64,000 nt of DNA from Flavipsychrobacter stenotrophus (GTDB lineage Bacteria; Bacteroidota; Bacteroidia; Chitinophagales; Chitinophagaceae): NCBI RefSeq assembly GCF_002954265.1, contig NZ_PPSL01000004.1, positions 1 through 64,000 on the forward strand. The letters are read 5' to 3'. Shown piece by piece: positions 26,986 to 36,842 of the stretch. The position numbers were made by a program, and so were the translations under genes. A model generated the notes under the pieces. The model saw only the letters and a program-made list of their open reading frames with translations, did no database searches and was not told where the DNA came from. Position 1 is the first letter of the stretch. Each line of letters starts with the position of its first letter.

Positions 26986-29892
26986 TTAATGGGCAATAAC
27001 CACCTTCTTACATTCGATCATTTTACCGGTTTGTATCACCAGACTATATACACCTGGGGTAATAGTGCCTGTATTAATGCTGAAATTGGACTTGCCTGGT
27101 TCAATTGATAAATTGTATATCTCCTTACCTGAGAGGTCATAAAGCTCAATATATCCTTTGTTGTCATTTCCTTCGAGTACAATATCGAGGCGATCGTTAG
27201 CGGGGTTAGGGTGAACATTGGCCTTTATTAGTTCTACATTAGTAACGCTTGTGTTGTCTCCCTTGTCCATTATATAAAAATCATCAACACCACCTACTGT
27301 AGTGCTCTGGCCATTGTCATCCCAGTTAGACAGAATGGAATCTGATGCTACAAACCTTACCTGGATGTGTGAAGCACCGGTTACAAATGCATTTACCGGG
27401 AATATTCTGTGCCGCCATTGTACATCGGGCTGGTAGGTACGCTCTACTGTTTGCCATGTGCCACCGGCAGTATTCCTTATCTGCACTATCCAGGGGTCGT
27501 TCTTGAAATTGTTGCCCTGCTCATTTGAATACCAACGGTAATATTCCACCACAGGTGAGGTGAAGCTACTTATGTCGAACGATGGACTCAACGCGGTAGT
27601 GGCACCGCCTGCTACCGGTGTACCCCAACTGCTACCTGCACCGGTTCCACTAACAAGGCATTTACCGGCTCCTGTTGTATGATCACTTATAGGAAAGGCG
27701 GTAAAAAATATATTAGACACAGGGAAGCCCCATTGCCATAGTCCTGATGTTGCATCATCGCCCGGGTTGCCACCTATGCCCCAGCCAGTGGTGTTAGATT
27801 CAAAATCATTACTGATCTTCCTTACCACCCCTACACCAAACTGATAGGGGATGGTAGTTTGTTCCGCAGGTATATTGGGGTTACAGGTGAGTGGAAAATA
27901 GCCATTAGCAATACCCAAGGAATCGTGCATAGTAAAGTAATACTCTACTGTTGTGCCTTGTGGTTGCGAAGGTATGGCTGCAGAATAACCTCCTGTAATG
28001 GGTGCCATAATAAGCGATGTCCATGTACCGGTGCTATTGGTTCTGTAATTAAGGGAAAGGTCATGCAGGTAGGCTCCCCCCGTCATAGAGAGTGATACAT
28101 AGACAGGAATGGTTACGCCGGGTGTTCTGTTGATGATTTCATTGTGGAACAGCGTGGCATCACCCTCAAGATATATACCATGCCTTGCGAAGGCTGCTAC
28201 AATCTGGCTATAGTGAGGTGTACCGTTGCTGAGGTTAGCGTCATTGTCGTCGGCCATCAGGGCATCTATCAAAATTTCCTGGTAAACGACACCTTCAGTT
28301 CCGTTGGGGCCATCGGGTACATCATAATAAACATCAGTAAAGAGCTGAGTCATGGTAGGTACACTACCTATGTTCACACCAAGGTCCCACCAGCATCCGG
28401 CTATGATCTGGCCTGCAGCATGTGGTTCGGGTACCATATCTAAAGGATACACCTGCGGTGTCATATCATACCTGCGGATAAATCCGCCGAAGCCAACAAA
28501 CGGATTGTAGCCCAGTACTGCATCATGGGTGATGCTCATGCCCCAGACATCGGCATATGCTTCATTGAGCGCATCATTCATCATAGACCCTACGGTATGA
28601 GTGGAATAGAAGTGGTCGTTGATAGCATGTCCATATTCGTGGTAAACAATATCGCCTATTTCTGCAAAAGAAGTACACTGTGCGTCGGCCGCAAAAAAGT
28701 TAACAGAAACGCCATCATAATATGCGTTGCAGGTGCCGCTGGTCAGGTCCACATTTGTTGGCATAGGATAATCAAGGTCGGTAAACGAGGGGAAGTAACC
28801 CTTCATGAAGTTATGGACCCTGTTCACATGGTAGTACGCATTTACATGCCTGTCGCTGGCTGGTGCTGCAGTGGGGTAGGTGTAGGTAGTGCCCGGCAGC
28901 AGCACTGTGTCGCTGAATTCCGGGGTCAATCCGGTTGCATTATCAACAACAATTGCCCATTTACCCGATAGTCGCACGCCTGCGGTAACAGGAAGTATCC
29001 AAAGGGGTGTGTTGAGCACACCGGTGCTATTAGTATTTAATGTGGTAAGGCCATCAGTCACATCAAGATCCGTTAGCGCCTCCAGCGTAGCAGGATTGTT
29101 AGTGCCATTTTTATAGACCATTCCCTTAATAGTAACATCAAAATCAGTTTCTTTTACTTCATTCATTCTGTACAGCACCTCCCCTGTCAGTCCGTCCACA
29201 TATCCTGTGAGAATAAGCGGTACACTGCCTTTTATATTGCCCTTAATTTTAAAATGCCACGCGGGGTGCAGGGTATAGCCATCTGCCTGTGGAATGGGAA
29301 ACCACGCCCATTCCGCGTCTACAATGGCACTCGATACAGTAATGCCCTCTATGTCTTTTATAACATTATTCTTTGCATCTTCGGTTGTAATTGATAGAAG
29401 TATATTTTTTGGGGTGCCGTAATTTTTCATCTGTATCCTTGTCAACGCTCCCGTCTTTGAAAACCGGAATTTAAGTGCGGAGAATACAACTGGATGACCA
29501 TTGACTATTTGGTGGTAATTAATATAATCAGCATTTGGCGCGGCATACTCATTTGCCAGCTGCCAATCGCTCTGTTTAACCCCCGCACCCTCTAGTTTCC
29601 GGTTGATGATCGATGTGGCTTTTTCCTGTAGCGTATTGCCATCAATAGCTAAGGGTCTACCGTAAACATTGGTGAATGTCCCATTCAGTTTGTCTGTCGT
29701 GGCCATCCAGCCTGGAAAGTATGTTTTTAAAAGATTTCTTGTTTTTTCTCCCGCTTCAGTATTAGCAGGCAAAGATTGGTATTTGCTGAAAACGGATATT
29801 GTATAGGTCTTTTTTTCTTTTGCCCATGTGCCTAAAGGCAATGTGAGCATTAAGGCGAGTGCTGTTCCGGTGATGAGTTTAAGTTGCAACAT
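26986..29892 (-). CDS. Secreted M36 (fungalysin)-type metalloprotease with T9SS type A sorting domain
   Basis: Exported zinc protease. A signal peptide (first 24 residues, LPLGTWAKE) is followed by an FTP/PepSY-type propeptide (about 50-250, VNGHPVVFSALKFRF) and the catalytic domain with HEYGH at 418-422 (full context YHEYGHAINDHF) and a downstream glutamate helix NEAYADVWGMS. About 690-890 is a jelly-roll-like domain (SFDISSFTSPVVEYYRWYS, VDDFYIMD). The C-terminal 75 residues (HPNPANDRLDIVL to ECKKVVIAH) are the sorting domain. The length of 968 residues fits secreted M36 proteases of Bacteroidota. It is convergent with miaB. Confidence 0.92.
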   Translation of the reverse strand: MLQLKLITGTALALMLTLPLGTWAKEKKTYTISVFSKYQSLPANTEAGEKTRNLLKTYFPGWMATTDKLNGTFTNVYGRPLAIDGNTLQEKATSIINRKLEGAGVKQSDWQLANEYAAPNADYINYHQIVNGHPVVFSALKFRFSKTGALTRIQMKNYGTPKNILLSITTEDAKNNVIKDIEGITVSSAIVDAEWAWFPIPQADGYTLHPAWHFKIKGNIKGSVPLILTGYVDGLTGEVLYRMNEVKETDFDVTIKGMVYKNGTNNPATLEALTDLDVTDGLTTLNTNSTGVLNTPLWILPVTAGVRLSGKWAIVVDNATGLTPEFSDTVLLPGTTYTYPTAAPASDRHVNAYYHVNRVHNFMKGYFPSFTDLDYPMPTNVDLTSGTCNAYYDGVSVNFFAADAQCTSFAEIGDIVYHEYGHAINDHFYSTHTVGSMMNDALNEAYADVWGMSITHDAVLGYNPFVGFGGFIRRYDMTPQVYPLDMVPEPHAAGQIIAGCWWDLGVNIGSVPTMTQLFTDVYYDVPDGPNGTEGVVYQEILIDALMADDNDANLSNGTPHYSQIVAAFARHGIYLEGDATLFHNEIINRTPGVTIPVYVSLSMTGGAYLHDLSLNYRTNSTGTWTSLIMAPITGGYSAAIPSQPQGTTVEYYFTMHDSLGIANGYFPLTCNPNIPAEQTTIPYQFGVGVVRKISNDFESNTTGWGIGGNPGDDATSGLWQWGFPVSNIFFTAFPISDHTTGAGKCLVSGTGAGSSWGTPVAGGATTALSPSFDISSFTSPVVEYYRWYSNEQGNNFKNDPWIVQIRNTAGGTWQTVERTYQPDVQWRHRIFPVNAFVTGASHIQVRFVASDSILSNWDDNGQSTTVGGVDDFYIMDKGDNTSVTNVELIKANVHPNPANDRLDIVLEGNDNKGYIELYDLSGKEIYNLSIEPGKSNFSINTGTITPGVYSLVIQTGKMIECKKVVIAH

Positions 29893-30022
29893 AGAGAAGA
29901 TTATTGAGTATGAATAATGAAATTATGCTTTTTGTGAATATTACCCGCATATATAGACGTTTTTTTTAGGTTTGTGCTTGGGTTTTAGCTGAAATATTAA
30001 TATCTTTTGACAAGACTGATTT

Positions 30023-31117
30023 ATGAAGAATAAACTATCGGCAAGTCACTTTATCAGGTATTGGTTGTTATTGCCAATTTTCTTTGTGTATTCGGGTGTT
30101 TTTGCTCAGCACTTTACCGATACAATCCATACAGACTATCGGGCCTTTAAAGGAAAACTCATAGTACTCAATGAATGCCACAACGTGGCTTCAAACGATA
30201 AGGTATATGAGCACATTGTAAGACAGATAGCAGCAGGTGCCAACACTGGAGATACATTGAACCTGGTATTGGAGATGCCTTACAGTAACGCTTGTCTGCT
30301 AAACAAATACTTGCAGGGAGATACACACCCAATACCCTGGAATTTGCGAAAATATATAGAGGCATTAAAGGGGCTGAAAACGCCGCTGCGCATTATTGGG
30401 GTAGATTTTGAATATGACCTGGGTGGAAGAGCGAGGTACTATCTGCCGTTTGTGAACAGGATAATAGAGGAGTTAAAGATGGGCAACATACCCGGCCAGC
30501 CGCTTATGGATTACTTAGCGGCGCTAAGGCGCGATACCATATGGGTGCAACCGGACAAAAATGAACTGATCTCATTTTACACTGAAGAGCAAAAGAAGAC
30601 AGTGGTGGGCAGCGCGGCGTACACCACACTTCGCGACTTACTTTTTGTATTGGCCGCGGAACACAATATCAGTTCACATGGGCATAGAGATAATGTTGCT
30701 TACCGTAGGTTTATTGAAGCACAGAAAAAAGGGATCGTGAGATTTTCAAATAGCTATAATGTGCTGATATATGGCTCTGTCCATACCGACCCCTCAAACA
30801 GGCACAACATTTATAGCAACTTCAGGTATAGGCGATCGTCTCCATTTAAGGACAACGTATATAGCATAGCACAGGTGTATATAGATTGTAAAAGCACAGG
30901 TGATTATTTTGAACAGAAATTAAGAACAGTCAGTGCTTCGATACTGAACGGCAAAAAGAAGAATGATGATAATTTGTTAGCCTATGTCAGAGAGCGCTAC
31001 GCCACACAGTCATTCAATAGTGTACAATGCGTCAAGGACATAGGTGGTTTTTCTGTCATTGAACCTTATAAGCCGCACATCATATCCTGGTTTATACATT
31101 GGATGGTGGAGGAATAG
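30023..31117 (+). CDS. Secreted protein of unknown function, possibly of the EreA/ChaN/TraB fold group
   Basis: A 364-residue protein with an N-terminal hydrophobic segment ending VFAQ (residue 29), so exported or periplasmic. The pattern LIVLNECHNVASND, then LVLEMPYSNACLLNKYL and LRIIGVDFEYDLGG resembles the spaced acidic/His motifs of erythromycin-esterase-like and ChaN-like proteins, which begin with G-x-x-H or E-x-H and continue with an acidic strand. That similarity is by eye and weak. The C-terminal half (NVLIYGSVHTDPSNRHNIYSN) keeps a His-containing segment that would fit the same fold. No operon partner is evident. Confidence 0.6.
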   Translation: MKNKLSASHFIRYWLLLPIFFVYSGVFAQHFTDTIHTDYRAFKGKLIVLNECHNVASNDKVYEHIVRQIAAGANTGDTLNLVLEMPYSNACLLNKYLQGDTHPIPWNLRKYIEALKGLKTPLRIIGVDFEYDLGGRARYYLPFVNRIIEELKMGNIPGQPLMDYLAALRRDTIWVQPDKNELISFYTEEQKKTVVGSAAYTTLRDLLFVLAAEHNISSHGHRDNVAYRRFIEAQKKGIVRFSNSYNVLIYGSVHTDPSNRHNIYSNFRYRRSSPFKDNVYSIAQVYIDCKSTGDYFEQKLRTVSASILNGKKKNDDNLLAYVRERYATQSFNSVQCVKDIGGFSVIEPYKPHIISWFIHWMVEE

Positions 31118-31161
31118 CAGATATAAAAACACATTGATTACCTGTTTTCATAATAGCAACC

Positions 31162-31169
31162 TATTTTTA
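31162..31169 (+). promoter_or_regulatory. -7-like box TATTTTTA four bases before a start codon
   Basis: TATTTTTA matches TAnnTTTG in seven of eight positions and ends four bases before the ATG at 31174. If used, the transcript would start at or next to the start codon (leaderless). Confidence 0.35.
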
Positions 31170-31173
31170 CAGT

Positions 31174-31698
31174 ATGAAGCGTTACGTAGCATTTTTAAGA
31201 GGCATCAATGTCAGCGGTAAGAAACTGATAAAGATGGAGGTGTTGAAAGGCATATTTGTAGACTATGAATACAAAAATGTGGTTACCTATATACAGAGTG
31301 GTAATGTGATATTTGACGCCGATCCGGCTAAGGCCGCTGACCTGCGGGCCAACATAGAAAAGATGCTGGAAAAAGAACTGGGTTTTGAGGTTGTAACTAT
31401 TGTAAGGTCGGTAGACGAGATAAAACGTGCAATTGGCAATAATCCATTTAAAGAGATTGATGGCGACAAGAAATTATACATAACATACATGTCTGATAAT
31501 CCTGCTAAGGAGAACGTTGCCGCCTTGGACAGTGCATTAGCATTTGGTGAAGAGCTGCATGTACGCGGTAAAGAACTATTCTTTGTTACCCAGATGTATG
31601 GCAATACTAAACTCTCTAACACGTTCATTGAAAAGAAATTGAACCTGGACGCCACTACGCGCAATATGGCCACTACCAAAAAGGTGATTACGCTGTAA
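31174..31698 (+). CDS. DUF1697 domain-containing protein
   Basis: A soluble 174-residue protein of a family found across bacteria whose function is not established. The characteristic start RYVAFLRGINVSGKKLIKMEVL is present at residues 3-24, followed by YIQSGNVIFDA and the basic C-terminal end. No signal peptide or membrane segment is visible. It stands between the secreted protein gene and guaB, with a dispersed palindrome after its stop. The family assignment is confident; no role is proposed. Confidence 0.9.
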   Translation: MKRYVAFLRGINVSGKKLIKMEVLKGIFVDYEYKNVVTYIQSGNVIFDADPAKAADLRANIEKMLEKELGFEVVTIVRSVDEIKRAIGNNPFKEIDGDKKLYITYMSDNPAKENVAALDSALAFGEELHVRGKELFFVTQMYGNTKLSNTFIEKKLNLDATTRNMATTKKVITL

Positions 31699-31719
31699 AA
31701 GCAAAAAGGCGGCACGTGC

Positions 31720-31768
31720 GTAGAGACGCAATGTCACCCTGAGTTTTATCGAAGGGTTGCGTCTCCAC
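31720..31768 (+). repeat. GTAGAGACGCA/TGCGTCTC palindrome, family A, copy 1
   Basis: Left arm GTAGAGACGCAA and right arm TTGCGTCTCCAC enclose 25 bases that look like another dispersed motif (GTCACCCTGAG...TCGAAGGG). The same arms without the insertion occur at 35405, 38474 and 39935. Confidence 0.75.
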
Positions 31769-31889
31769 ATAACATGAGCCACCGGGCGTATTTCTTTTGG
31801 AACTCAGCACAAAACCACCCCAAAAAACTCCCGCAGATACCCCATGTGTTAATAAATTATCAATGTTTTCGTTTTTTTAAAATTTGAAT

Positions 31890-31897
31890 TACCTTTG
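31890..31897 (+). promoter_or_regulatory. -7 box TACCTTTG of guaB, leaderless arrangement
   Basis: TACCTTTG is an exact TAnnTTTG match that ends three bases before the guaB ATG at 31901. Transcription would start at about the A of the start codon. No clear TTG -33 element was found. Confidence 0.6.
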
Positions 31898-31900
31898 CGC

Positions 31901-33370
31901 ATGGCAATAAAATCTAAGTTTTATGGCGAAGGACTTACGTTTGACGATGTACTCCTGATGCCTGCTTACTCCGAAGTACTCCCGCGCGAAGTAAACATCT
32001 CCACCAATCTCACAAAAGACATTAAGATCAACATTCCAATGATCTCTGCGGCTATGGACACCGTAACAGAGGCTCAGTTGGCTATAGGTCTTGCCCGCGA
32101 GGGCGGTTTGGGTATTCTGCACAAGAATATGAGTATCGAACAGCAGGCCGACCAGGTGCGCAAAGTAAAGCGTTCTGAGAATGGGTTGATCGTTGACCCG
32201 ATAACCCTTATGCCTGATGCGACCGTGGGAGATGCCATAAAGATCATGAAGGACAACCGCATAGGTGGTATTCCTATTGTAGATAAGAATCACATTCTGG
32301 TAGGTATACTCACTAATCGCGATCTGCGTTTTGAAAAAGATACCAAGAAAAAGGTGAGTGAGGTAATGACCAAAGATCGCCTGGTAACAGCACCGCTGGG
32401 TACTGATATGCTTAAAGCAGAAGGTATACTGGAACAGTACAAAATAGAAAAACTACCAATAGTTGATAAGAAGAATAAGCTGATTGGCTTGATCACTTTT
32501 CGCGATACGCTACAGTTGAAGAGCCACCCTAATGCAGCTAAAGACACAATGGGCCGCTTACTGGCCGGTGCCGCAATTGGTATTACCGAGGATATACTGG
32601 ATAGGGTAGAAGCTTTGAAAAATGCAGGCGTTGATGTGATTACTTTAGATAGCGCTCATGGTCACTCTAAGGGTGTAATTGATGCAGTGAAGAAAGTAAA
32701 GAAAGCATTTAAGAATATTCCTATCATAGCAGGTAATGTGGCTACAGCAGCCGGTGCAAAAGCATTGGCCGATGCAGGTGCCGATGGCGTGAAAGTAGGT
32801 GTGGGACCAGGTTCTATCTGCACTACCCGTGTAGTAACAGGTGCCGGTGCACCGCAGCTTACAGCTATTGTTGAAGCGGCTCAGGCATTAAAGAAAACAG
32901 GTGTTCCTGTTATTGCCGATGGTGGTATCCGCTATACGGGTGATATGGTCAAGGCTATTGCGGCAGGTGCATCATGCATCATGGCCGGCTCTATCTTCGC
33001 TGGTACAGAAGAAAGTCCGGGAGAAACGATCATCTATGAAGGCCGTAAATTCAAGTCTTACCGTGGTATGGGTTCTGTAGAAGCCATGCAGGAAGGATCA
33101 AAAGATCGTTACTTCCAGGATATGGAGGCCGATATAAAGAAGCTGGTTCCGGAAGGTATTGTTGGTCGTGTACCTTACAAAGGCTATCTCAGCGAAGTAG
33201 TGCAGCAGTTTGTAGGCGGTCTGCGTGCTGGTATGGGCTATTGCGGTGCAAAAGACATAGCCACTTTACAGACAGAATCTCAGTTTGTTCGTATCACAGC
33301 AGCAAGTATGGCAGAAAGCCATCCTCACGATGTGGTGATCACCAAAGAAGCACCGAATTATAGTCGTTAA
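31901..33370 (+). CDS. guaB: IMP dehydrogenase GuaB
   Basis: Oxidises IMP to XMP with NAD+, the committed step of GMP synthesis. The (beta/alpha)8 barrel is split by two CBS domains (about residues 95-215, [31 protein letters not shown]). The catalytic cysteine is C307 in PGSICTTR, and the phosphate-binding GGIRYTGD and flap region [11 protein letters not shown] are intact. At 489 residues it is full length. A TTG at 31895 is in frame, but it lies inside the -7 box, so the ATG at 31901 is the better start. It is monocistronic, with a hairpin after the stop. Confidence 0.97.
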   Translation: MAIKSKFYGEGLTFDDVLLMPAYSEVLPREVNISTNLTKDIKINIPMISAAMDTVTEAQLAIGLAREGGLGILHKNMSIEQQADQVRKVKRSENGLIVDPITLMPDATVGDAIKIMKDNRIGGIPIVDKNHILVGILTNRDLRFEKDTKKKVSEVMTKDRLVTAPLGTDMLKAEGILEQYKIEKLPIVDKKNKLIGLITFRDTLQLKSHPNAAKDTMGRLLAGAAIGITEDILDRVEALKNAGVDVITLDSAHGHSKGVIDAVKKVKKAFKNIPIIAGNVATAAGAKALADAGADGVKVGVGPGSICTTRVVTGAGAPQLTAIVEAAQALKKTGVPVIADGGIRYTGDMVKAIAAGASCIMAGSIFAGTEESPGETIIYEGRKFKSYRGMGSVEAMQEGSKDRYFQDMEADIKKLVPEGIVGRVPYKGYLSEVVQQFVGGLRAGMGYCGAKDIATLQTESQFVRITAASMAESHPHDVVITKEAPNYSR

Positions 33371-33390
33371 TAACTAATTCAATAAAATTA

Positions 33391-33424
33391 CCAAGAGCCT
33401 ATCTTTTATCAGATAGGCTCTTGG
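33391..33424 (+). terminator. Hairpin after guaB
   Basis: Perfect 14-bp stem (CCAAGAGCCTATCT / AGATAGGCTCTTGG) with a 6-nt loop, 20 nt after the guaB stop. No clear T-tract follows, so it may act as a transcript-end stabiliser or a weak terminator. Confidence 0.6.
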
Positions 33425-33476
33425 AATGAAAGGACTTAACCACCAAATAATGTCATGGTGAGCCGCAAGCACACCC

Positions 33477-33511
33477 GAATGTCATGGTGAAGCTCTCGAA
33501 CCACGACATTC
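33477..33511 (+). repeat. Dispersed palindromic element, family B, copy 2
   Basis: Arms GAATGTCATGGT and ACCACGACATTC, the same as in the element at 1841 and 48675, but with a different, shorter centre. A half-copy (AATGTCATGGTGAGCCGC) lies just upstream at 33449-33466. Both sit in the guaB downstream gap. Confidence 0.7.
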
Positions 33512-33551
33512 GCATCAGGACGTATTCGTTTTGTAGCACCAATAACACACT

Positions 33552-33620
33552 CTCCTCCTTTTGAAGGAGGAATACCTCAATGTTCCGCTCCTTGAGCGGA
33601 ACATTGAGGGGAGGTGGCTA
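33552..33620 (+). repeat. CTCCTCCTTTTGAAGGAGGA hairpin module, copy 1
   Basis: A palindrome of 20 bases is followed by a second stem (CCTCAATGTTCCGCTC / GAGCGGAACATTGAGG) and GGGGAGGT. The first palindrome with its ACACTCT lead and the final GGGGAGGT recur at 48569-48613. Confidence 0.7.
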
Positions 33621-33667
33621 AATATATAAGGAACTACCGCCCTTAACCGGGCATCAGAAGAAAAAAA

Positions 33668-34279
33668 ATGGAATACAAACTACAACTGGTAGACGAAAAA
33701 GTAAAACAGCAGCAGGTAACTGCACTGCACCTCATCACATCCCTGGCTTTCCTGGGTGCGGGTGCTATCATTTTTGTCTACAACTACGTGATCACTTATT
33801 GGGGATTAGCATTGTTGATCATTGCACTGGGGCTGCTTGTTCTTACTATAGCCAAAAACAAAATGGTGACCTCTCCGGCCAACAACACAAAACTGCGCAT
33901 AGCAGAGTTGATCATTGCGCTGGCTCTGTTAGGCTATTCGATCTCTCAGCAGTGGCGTTTTCCAATGGGTATGTTTGCTGTGCTGAGTGCCGTGCTGGCT
34001 TTCTCGCTTTTTTGGGAACGTAAAGCCAATGCAGCACAGTTCGTAATTGTCAGCGAAGAAGGTATAGATATTCCGGCTGGCGTAAGAAAGAAGCTGTTGG
34101 AATGGGCAGGAGTGGAAGAGGTATTATGGAGGTATGGCACCTTATCTATTGACTGTACCGACAATCATCTCTATCAGTGGAATGTATTGCCGGCCACATT
34201 CGGTCAGGATGCATTTGAAGCCTTTTGTAAAGCACAGGTAGCAGCCAACATGGATAAGCGACCTAAAAATGATTGGTAG
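33668..34279 (+). CDS. Predicted membrane protein of unknown function
   Basis: A 203-residue protein with four hydrophobic segments in the first 120 residues (about 21-40, 42-60, 78-93, 98-115), then a soluble C-terminal domain of about 80 residues (QFVIVSEEGIDIPAG, LLEWAGVEEVLWRYGTLSIDC) that looks like a PH-like or DUF-type beta domain. No enzymatic motif is evident. The ATG follows a run of A residues; nothing else supports an alternative start. It stands between guaB and a Gfo/Idh oxidoreductase gene, with no obvious link to either. Confidence 0.75.
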   Translation: MEYKLQLVDEKVKQQQVTALHLITSLAFLGAGAIIFVYNYVITYWGLALLIIALGLLVLTIAKNKMVTSPANNTKLRIAELIIALALLGYSISQQWRFPMGMFAVLSAVLAFSLFWERKANAAQFVIVSEEGIDIPAGVRKKLLEWAGVEEVLWRYGTLSIDCTDNHLYQWNVLPATFGQDAFEAFCKAQVAANMDKRPKNDW

Positions 34280-34353
34280 GCGGGAGCAATATTCTTTCTA
34301 CAAAAGGGTTATTATTGCATCTTCATTTTTGACCATCTGCATAAATACCGACT

Positions 34354-35367
34354 TTGAATAACATCATCCGTTTCGCAATAATAGGTTTTGGAAATATTGG
34401 CCGTCGTCATGCCGAGCATATCCTGCACAATGCAGATACCATGCTTGTTGCGGTATGCGATACCAATGTGTCTGTTGCGGATCGGGTGCCCGAAGGTGTT
34501 CCTTTTTATACATCTCTGGACACAATGTTGCAGCAGGGAGATATAGATGTACTATGCGTTTGTACGCCCAACTATCTGCACGAACAGCATACCATAGCCG
34601 GCTTGCAGGCAGGTCTGCACACGGTTGTAGAAAAGCCAATGGCACTAAGCGTTGCTGAGTGCGACAGGATGATAGCAGCCGCAGAAGAGGCTGGTAAGAC
34701 CATATTTGCAGTAAAGCAAAATAGGTACAATCCACCTGTGCAGGAGGTAAAGAAACTAATGGCTGAAAGCAAACTAGGCAAAGTATACATGATGCAGGTC
34801 AACTGCTTCTGGAACCGTGGCGATGCCTATTATTCAGAAAGCGACTGGCGCGGAAAGAAACAAAAAGATGGCGGTTGCCTGTTCACACAGTTTAGCCACT
34901 TTGTAGATATTCTCTATTACCTCAATGGCAGTATGCAGCAGTCCGAAGGGCTGATACACAATTACGCTCATCAGCACAATACTGAAGTAGAAGATGCCGG
35001 TAGTTTTGTAATGCGCTCTGCAAATGATGCCATTGTTAACTTCAACTTTACCACCTGTGCATACCAGAAAAATATGGAAGGATCAATAACCATATTCGCA
35101 GAAAAAGGTACGGTGAAGATAGGAGGGCAATACCTCAATACGATAGAATACCAGCAGCTGGAAGGTGCAGCACTTCCCGAGATCAACATCAGTGCCAAGA
35201 ACAACGACTATGGACTGTATCAGGGCTCAATGAGCAACCACGATAAGATGATACAAAATGTAGTTGACGTACTCAACAGCGGCCAACCCATTATGACCAC
35301 TGCCGAAGAAGGCCGCGAAGTAGTCCGCATCATCGAACAGATGTATGCAGGTGCAGCTAATAAATGA
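34354..35367 (+). CDS. Gfo/Idh/MocA-family NAD(P)-dependent oxidoreductase
   Basis: Sugar- or inositol-type dehydrogenase. The N-terminal Rossmann fold has IIGFGNIGRRHAEHI (residues 8-22), and the catalytic-region motif EKPMALSVAECD follows near 92. The C-terminal alpha/beta domain has FTQFSHFVDILYYLNG. Length 337 is standard. The start codon is TTG at 34354: an in-frame stop lies at 34342-34344 and no ATG or GTG precedes the nucleotide-binding motif. The substrate is unknown, and neighbours do not help. Confidence 0.88.
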   Translation: MNNIIRFAIIGFGNIGRRHAEHILHNADTMLVAVCDTNVSVADRVPEGVPFYTSLDTMLQQGDIDVLCVCTPNYLHEQHTIAGLQAGLHTVVEKPMALSVAECDRMIAAAEEAGKTIFAVKQNRYNPPVQEVKKLMAESKLGKVYMMQVNCFWNRGDAYYSESDWRGKKQKDGGCLFTQFSHFVDILYYLNGSMQQSEGLIHNYAHQHNTEVEDAGSFVMRSANDAIVNFNFTTCAYQKNMEGSITIFAEKGTVKIGGQYLNTIEYQQLEGAALPEINISAKNNDYGLYQGSMSNHDKMIQNVVDVLNSGQPIMTTAEEGREVVRIIEQMYAGAANK

Positions 35368-35404
35368 TATTCAGGGAAGTAAAATATTTTCAAACGATAC
35401 TTTG

Positions 35405-35430
35405 GTAGAGACGCATAATTGCGTCTCCAC
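35405..35430 (+). repeat. GTAGAGACGCA/TGCGTCTC palindrome, family A, copy 2
   Basis: GTAGAGACGCA-TAAT-TGCGTCTC forms a hairpin with 8-9 paired bases. It is nearly identical to the copy at 39935. A GAGCCTGAG/CTTGTCGAA-type dispersed motif follows at 35466-35498. Confidence 0.75.
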
Positions 35431-35603
35431 AGCAGGTGGGCGCATCAACCTGCCGATTGTTATGTTGAGCCTGAGTTTATACTGAGCTTGTCGAAATGCC
35501 GAGCCATCACATCCGCACCCGACTTAATCGTTTTGGAAAGCAGAATATTCCTCCTCACAATTAACGCCTCAACGCCGTATATTTACAACCAAACAATTCA
35601 TCA

Positions 35604-36743
35604 ATGTTCAGCTACTGGGAGCAGGAGAGTTTCACACGTTACGACCACATAGTTATCGGGGCCGGCATCGTTGGCCTGAGCATGGCGATAGAACTTAAAG
35701 ATAAGTTCCCGGCAACGCGAGTATTGGTATTGGAACGCGGCTTACTCCCAACAGGTGCCAGCACCCGCAACGCCGGTTTTGCATGCATGGGTAGCGCTAC
35801 CGAACTGCTCGATGATCTGCAGCATACTACAGAAACTGAAGCAGTTGAACTTTTTGAATGGCGCAAAAAAGGATTAGAACTTTTAAGGAAACGATTGGGC
35901 GACAGTAACATAGGCTACAGAGAAAATGGCAGCTATGAACTGATCAGCACCGACGAACTGGAAGCGCTTGATAAACTCGAATACCTCAACCAACTTCTTC
36001 TGCCGATTACCGGCAAACCTGCATTCAGATTGGCTAACGACAAGGTGGGTGAATTCGGCTTTTCAAAAGACTACACAAAAGCCCTCATAGAAAATAACTG
36101 CGAAGGAGAACTGCATAGTGGCATGATGATGCGTGCACTCACTGATATGGCCATCAGCAAAGGCATAGAAATTAAGACGGGTGCTGACGTTATAAAATTT
36201 GATGATCTCGACACCAGGGTAGAGGTATTGCTTCGCGATCCATTCCGAAATGAAACATCGGTACTGCACTGCGATAAACTATTCATCTGCACGAATGCCT
36301 TTACCAAACAATTACTACCCGATGTTGATGTAGTACCAGGTCGCGGACAAGTGGTGATAACCCACCCGGTACCCGGACTTAAATTTAAAGGCATCTATCA
36401 TTTTGATAAAGGGTATTATTACTTCCGTGAGATCGATGGTAGAGTGCTGCTCGGCGGTGGCCGCAACCTCGATTTTAAAACAGAGAACACCACCGACTTC
36501 GCGCTCAATGAAATGATACAAGCCGACCTTGTACAAAAGCTCTATGACATTATCCTGCCATCTACTCCCTTCACCATAGATCGCCGCTGGACAGGCATCA
36601 TGGCCTTCGGAGCTAATAAATTTCCGATCGTTAAAGCCTTCTCACCTCGCGTCTTCGGCGCCTTCCGTATGGGCGGCATGGGAGTAGCATTGGGCAGTGA
36701 GGCGGCAAGGAGGCTGGTGGAGATAGTGGCTGAAGGAGATTGA
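35604..36743 (+). CDS. FAD-dependent amino-acid-oxidase-like oxidoreductase (DAO family)
   Basis: Flavoprotein that oxidises an amine or amino acid. The FAD-binding dinucleotide fold is visible as HIVIGAGIVGLSMAIEL (residues 14-30) with the acidic strand end LVLERGLLPTGASTRNAGF, where the TGAS-RNAG stretch is typical of glycine-oxidase/glycerol-3-phosphate-dehydrogenase-like DAO proteins. The C-terminal FAD contact region reads FGAFRMGGMGVALGSEAA. At 379 residues the length is normal. It stands alone, upstream of a dispersed palindrome. The substrate cannot be assigned. Confidence 0.88.
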   Translation: MFSYWEQESFTRYDHIVIGAGIVGLSMAIELKDKFPATRVLVLERGLLPTGASTRNAGFACMGSATELLDDLQHTTETEAVELFEWRKKGLELLRKRLGDSNIGYRENGSYELISTDELEALDKLEYLNQLLLPITGKPAFRLANDKVGEFGFSKDYTKALIENNCEGELHSGMMMRALTDMAISKGIEIKTGADVIKFDDLDTRVEVLLRDPFRNETSVLHCDKLFICTNAFTKQLLPDVDVVPGRGQVVITHPVPGLKFKGIYHFDKGYYYFREIDGRVLLGGGRNLDFKTENTTDFALNEMIQADLVQKLYDIILPSTPFTIDRRWTGIMAFGANKFPIVKAFSPRVFGAFRMGGMGVALGSEAARRLVEIVAEGD

Positions 36744-36781
36744 TTTTTACAATTTTATTTTGAATAACGAAGTAACTGAGA

Positions 36782-36828
36782 AGCCCTGAAAGGGCTATCA
36801 ATGTTAGCCCGGGGTTTTAACCCCGGGG
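36782..36828 (+). repeat. AGCCCTGAAAGGGCT / CCCGGGGTTTTAACCCCGGGG double palindrome
   Basis: Two neighbouring perfect palindromes, the second with an 8-bp GC stem. From general knowledge, very similar double palindromes are scattered through many Bacteroidota genomes. It lies between two convergent genes and may also act as their terminator. Confidence 0.65.
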
Positions 36829-36842
36829 AGGTGAATGTCTAT

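Noticed and set aside
28525-28971. 148-codon plus-strand ORF
   Set aside because: Lies antisense inside the M36-type metalloprotease gene, whose motifs are intact; a shadow of the real gene.
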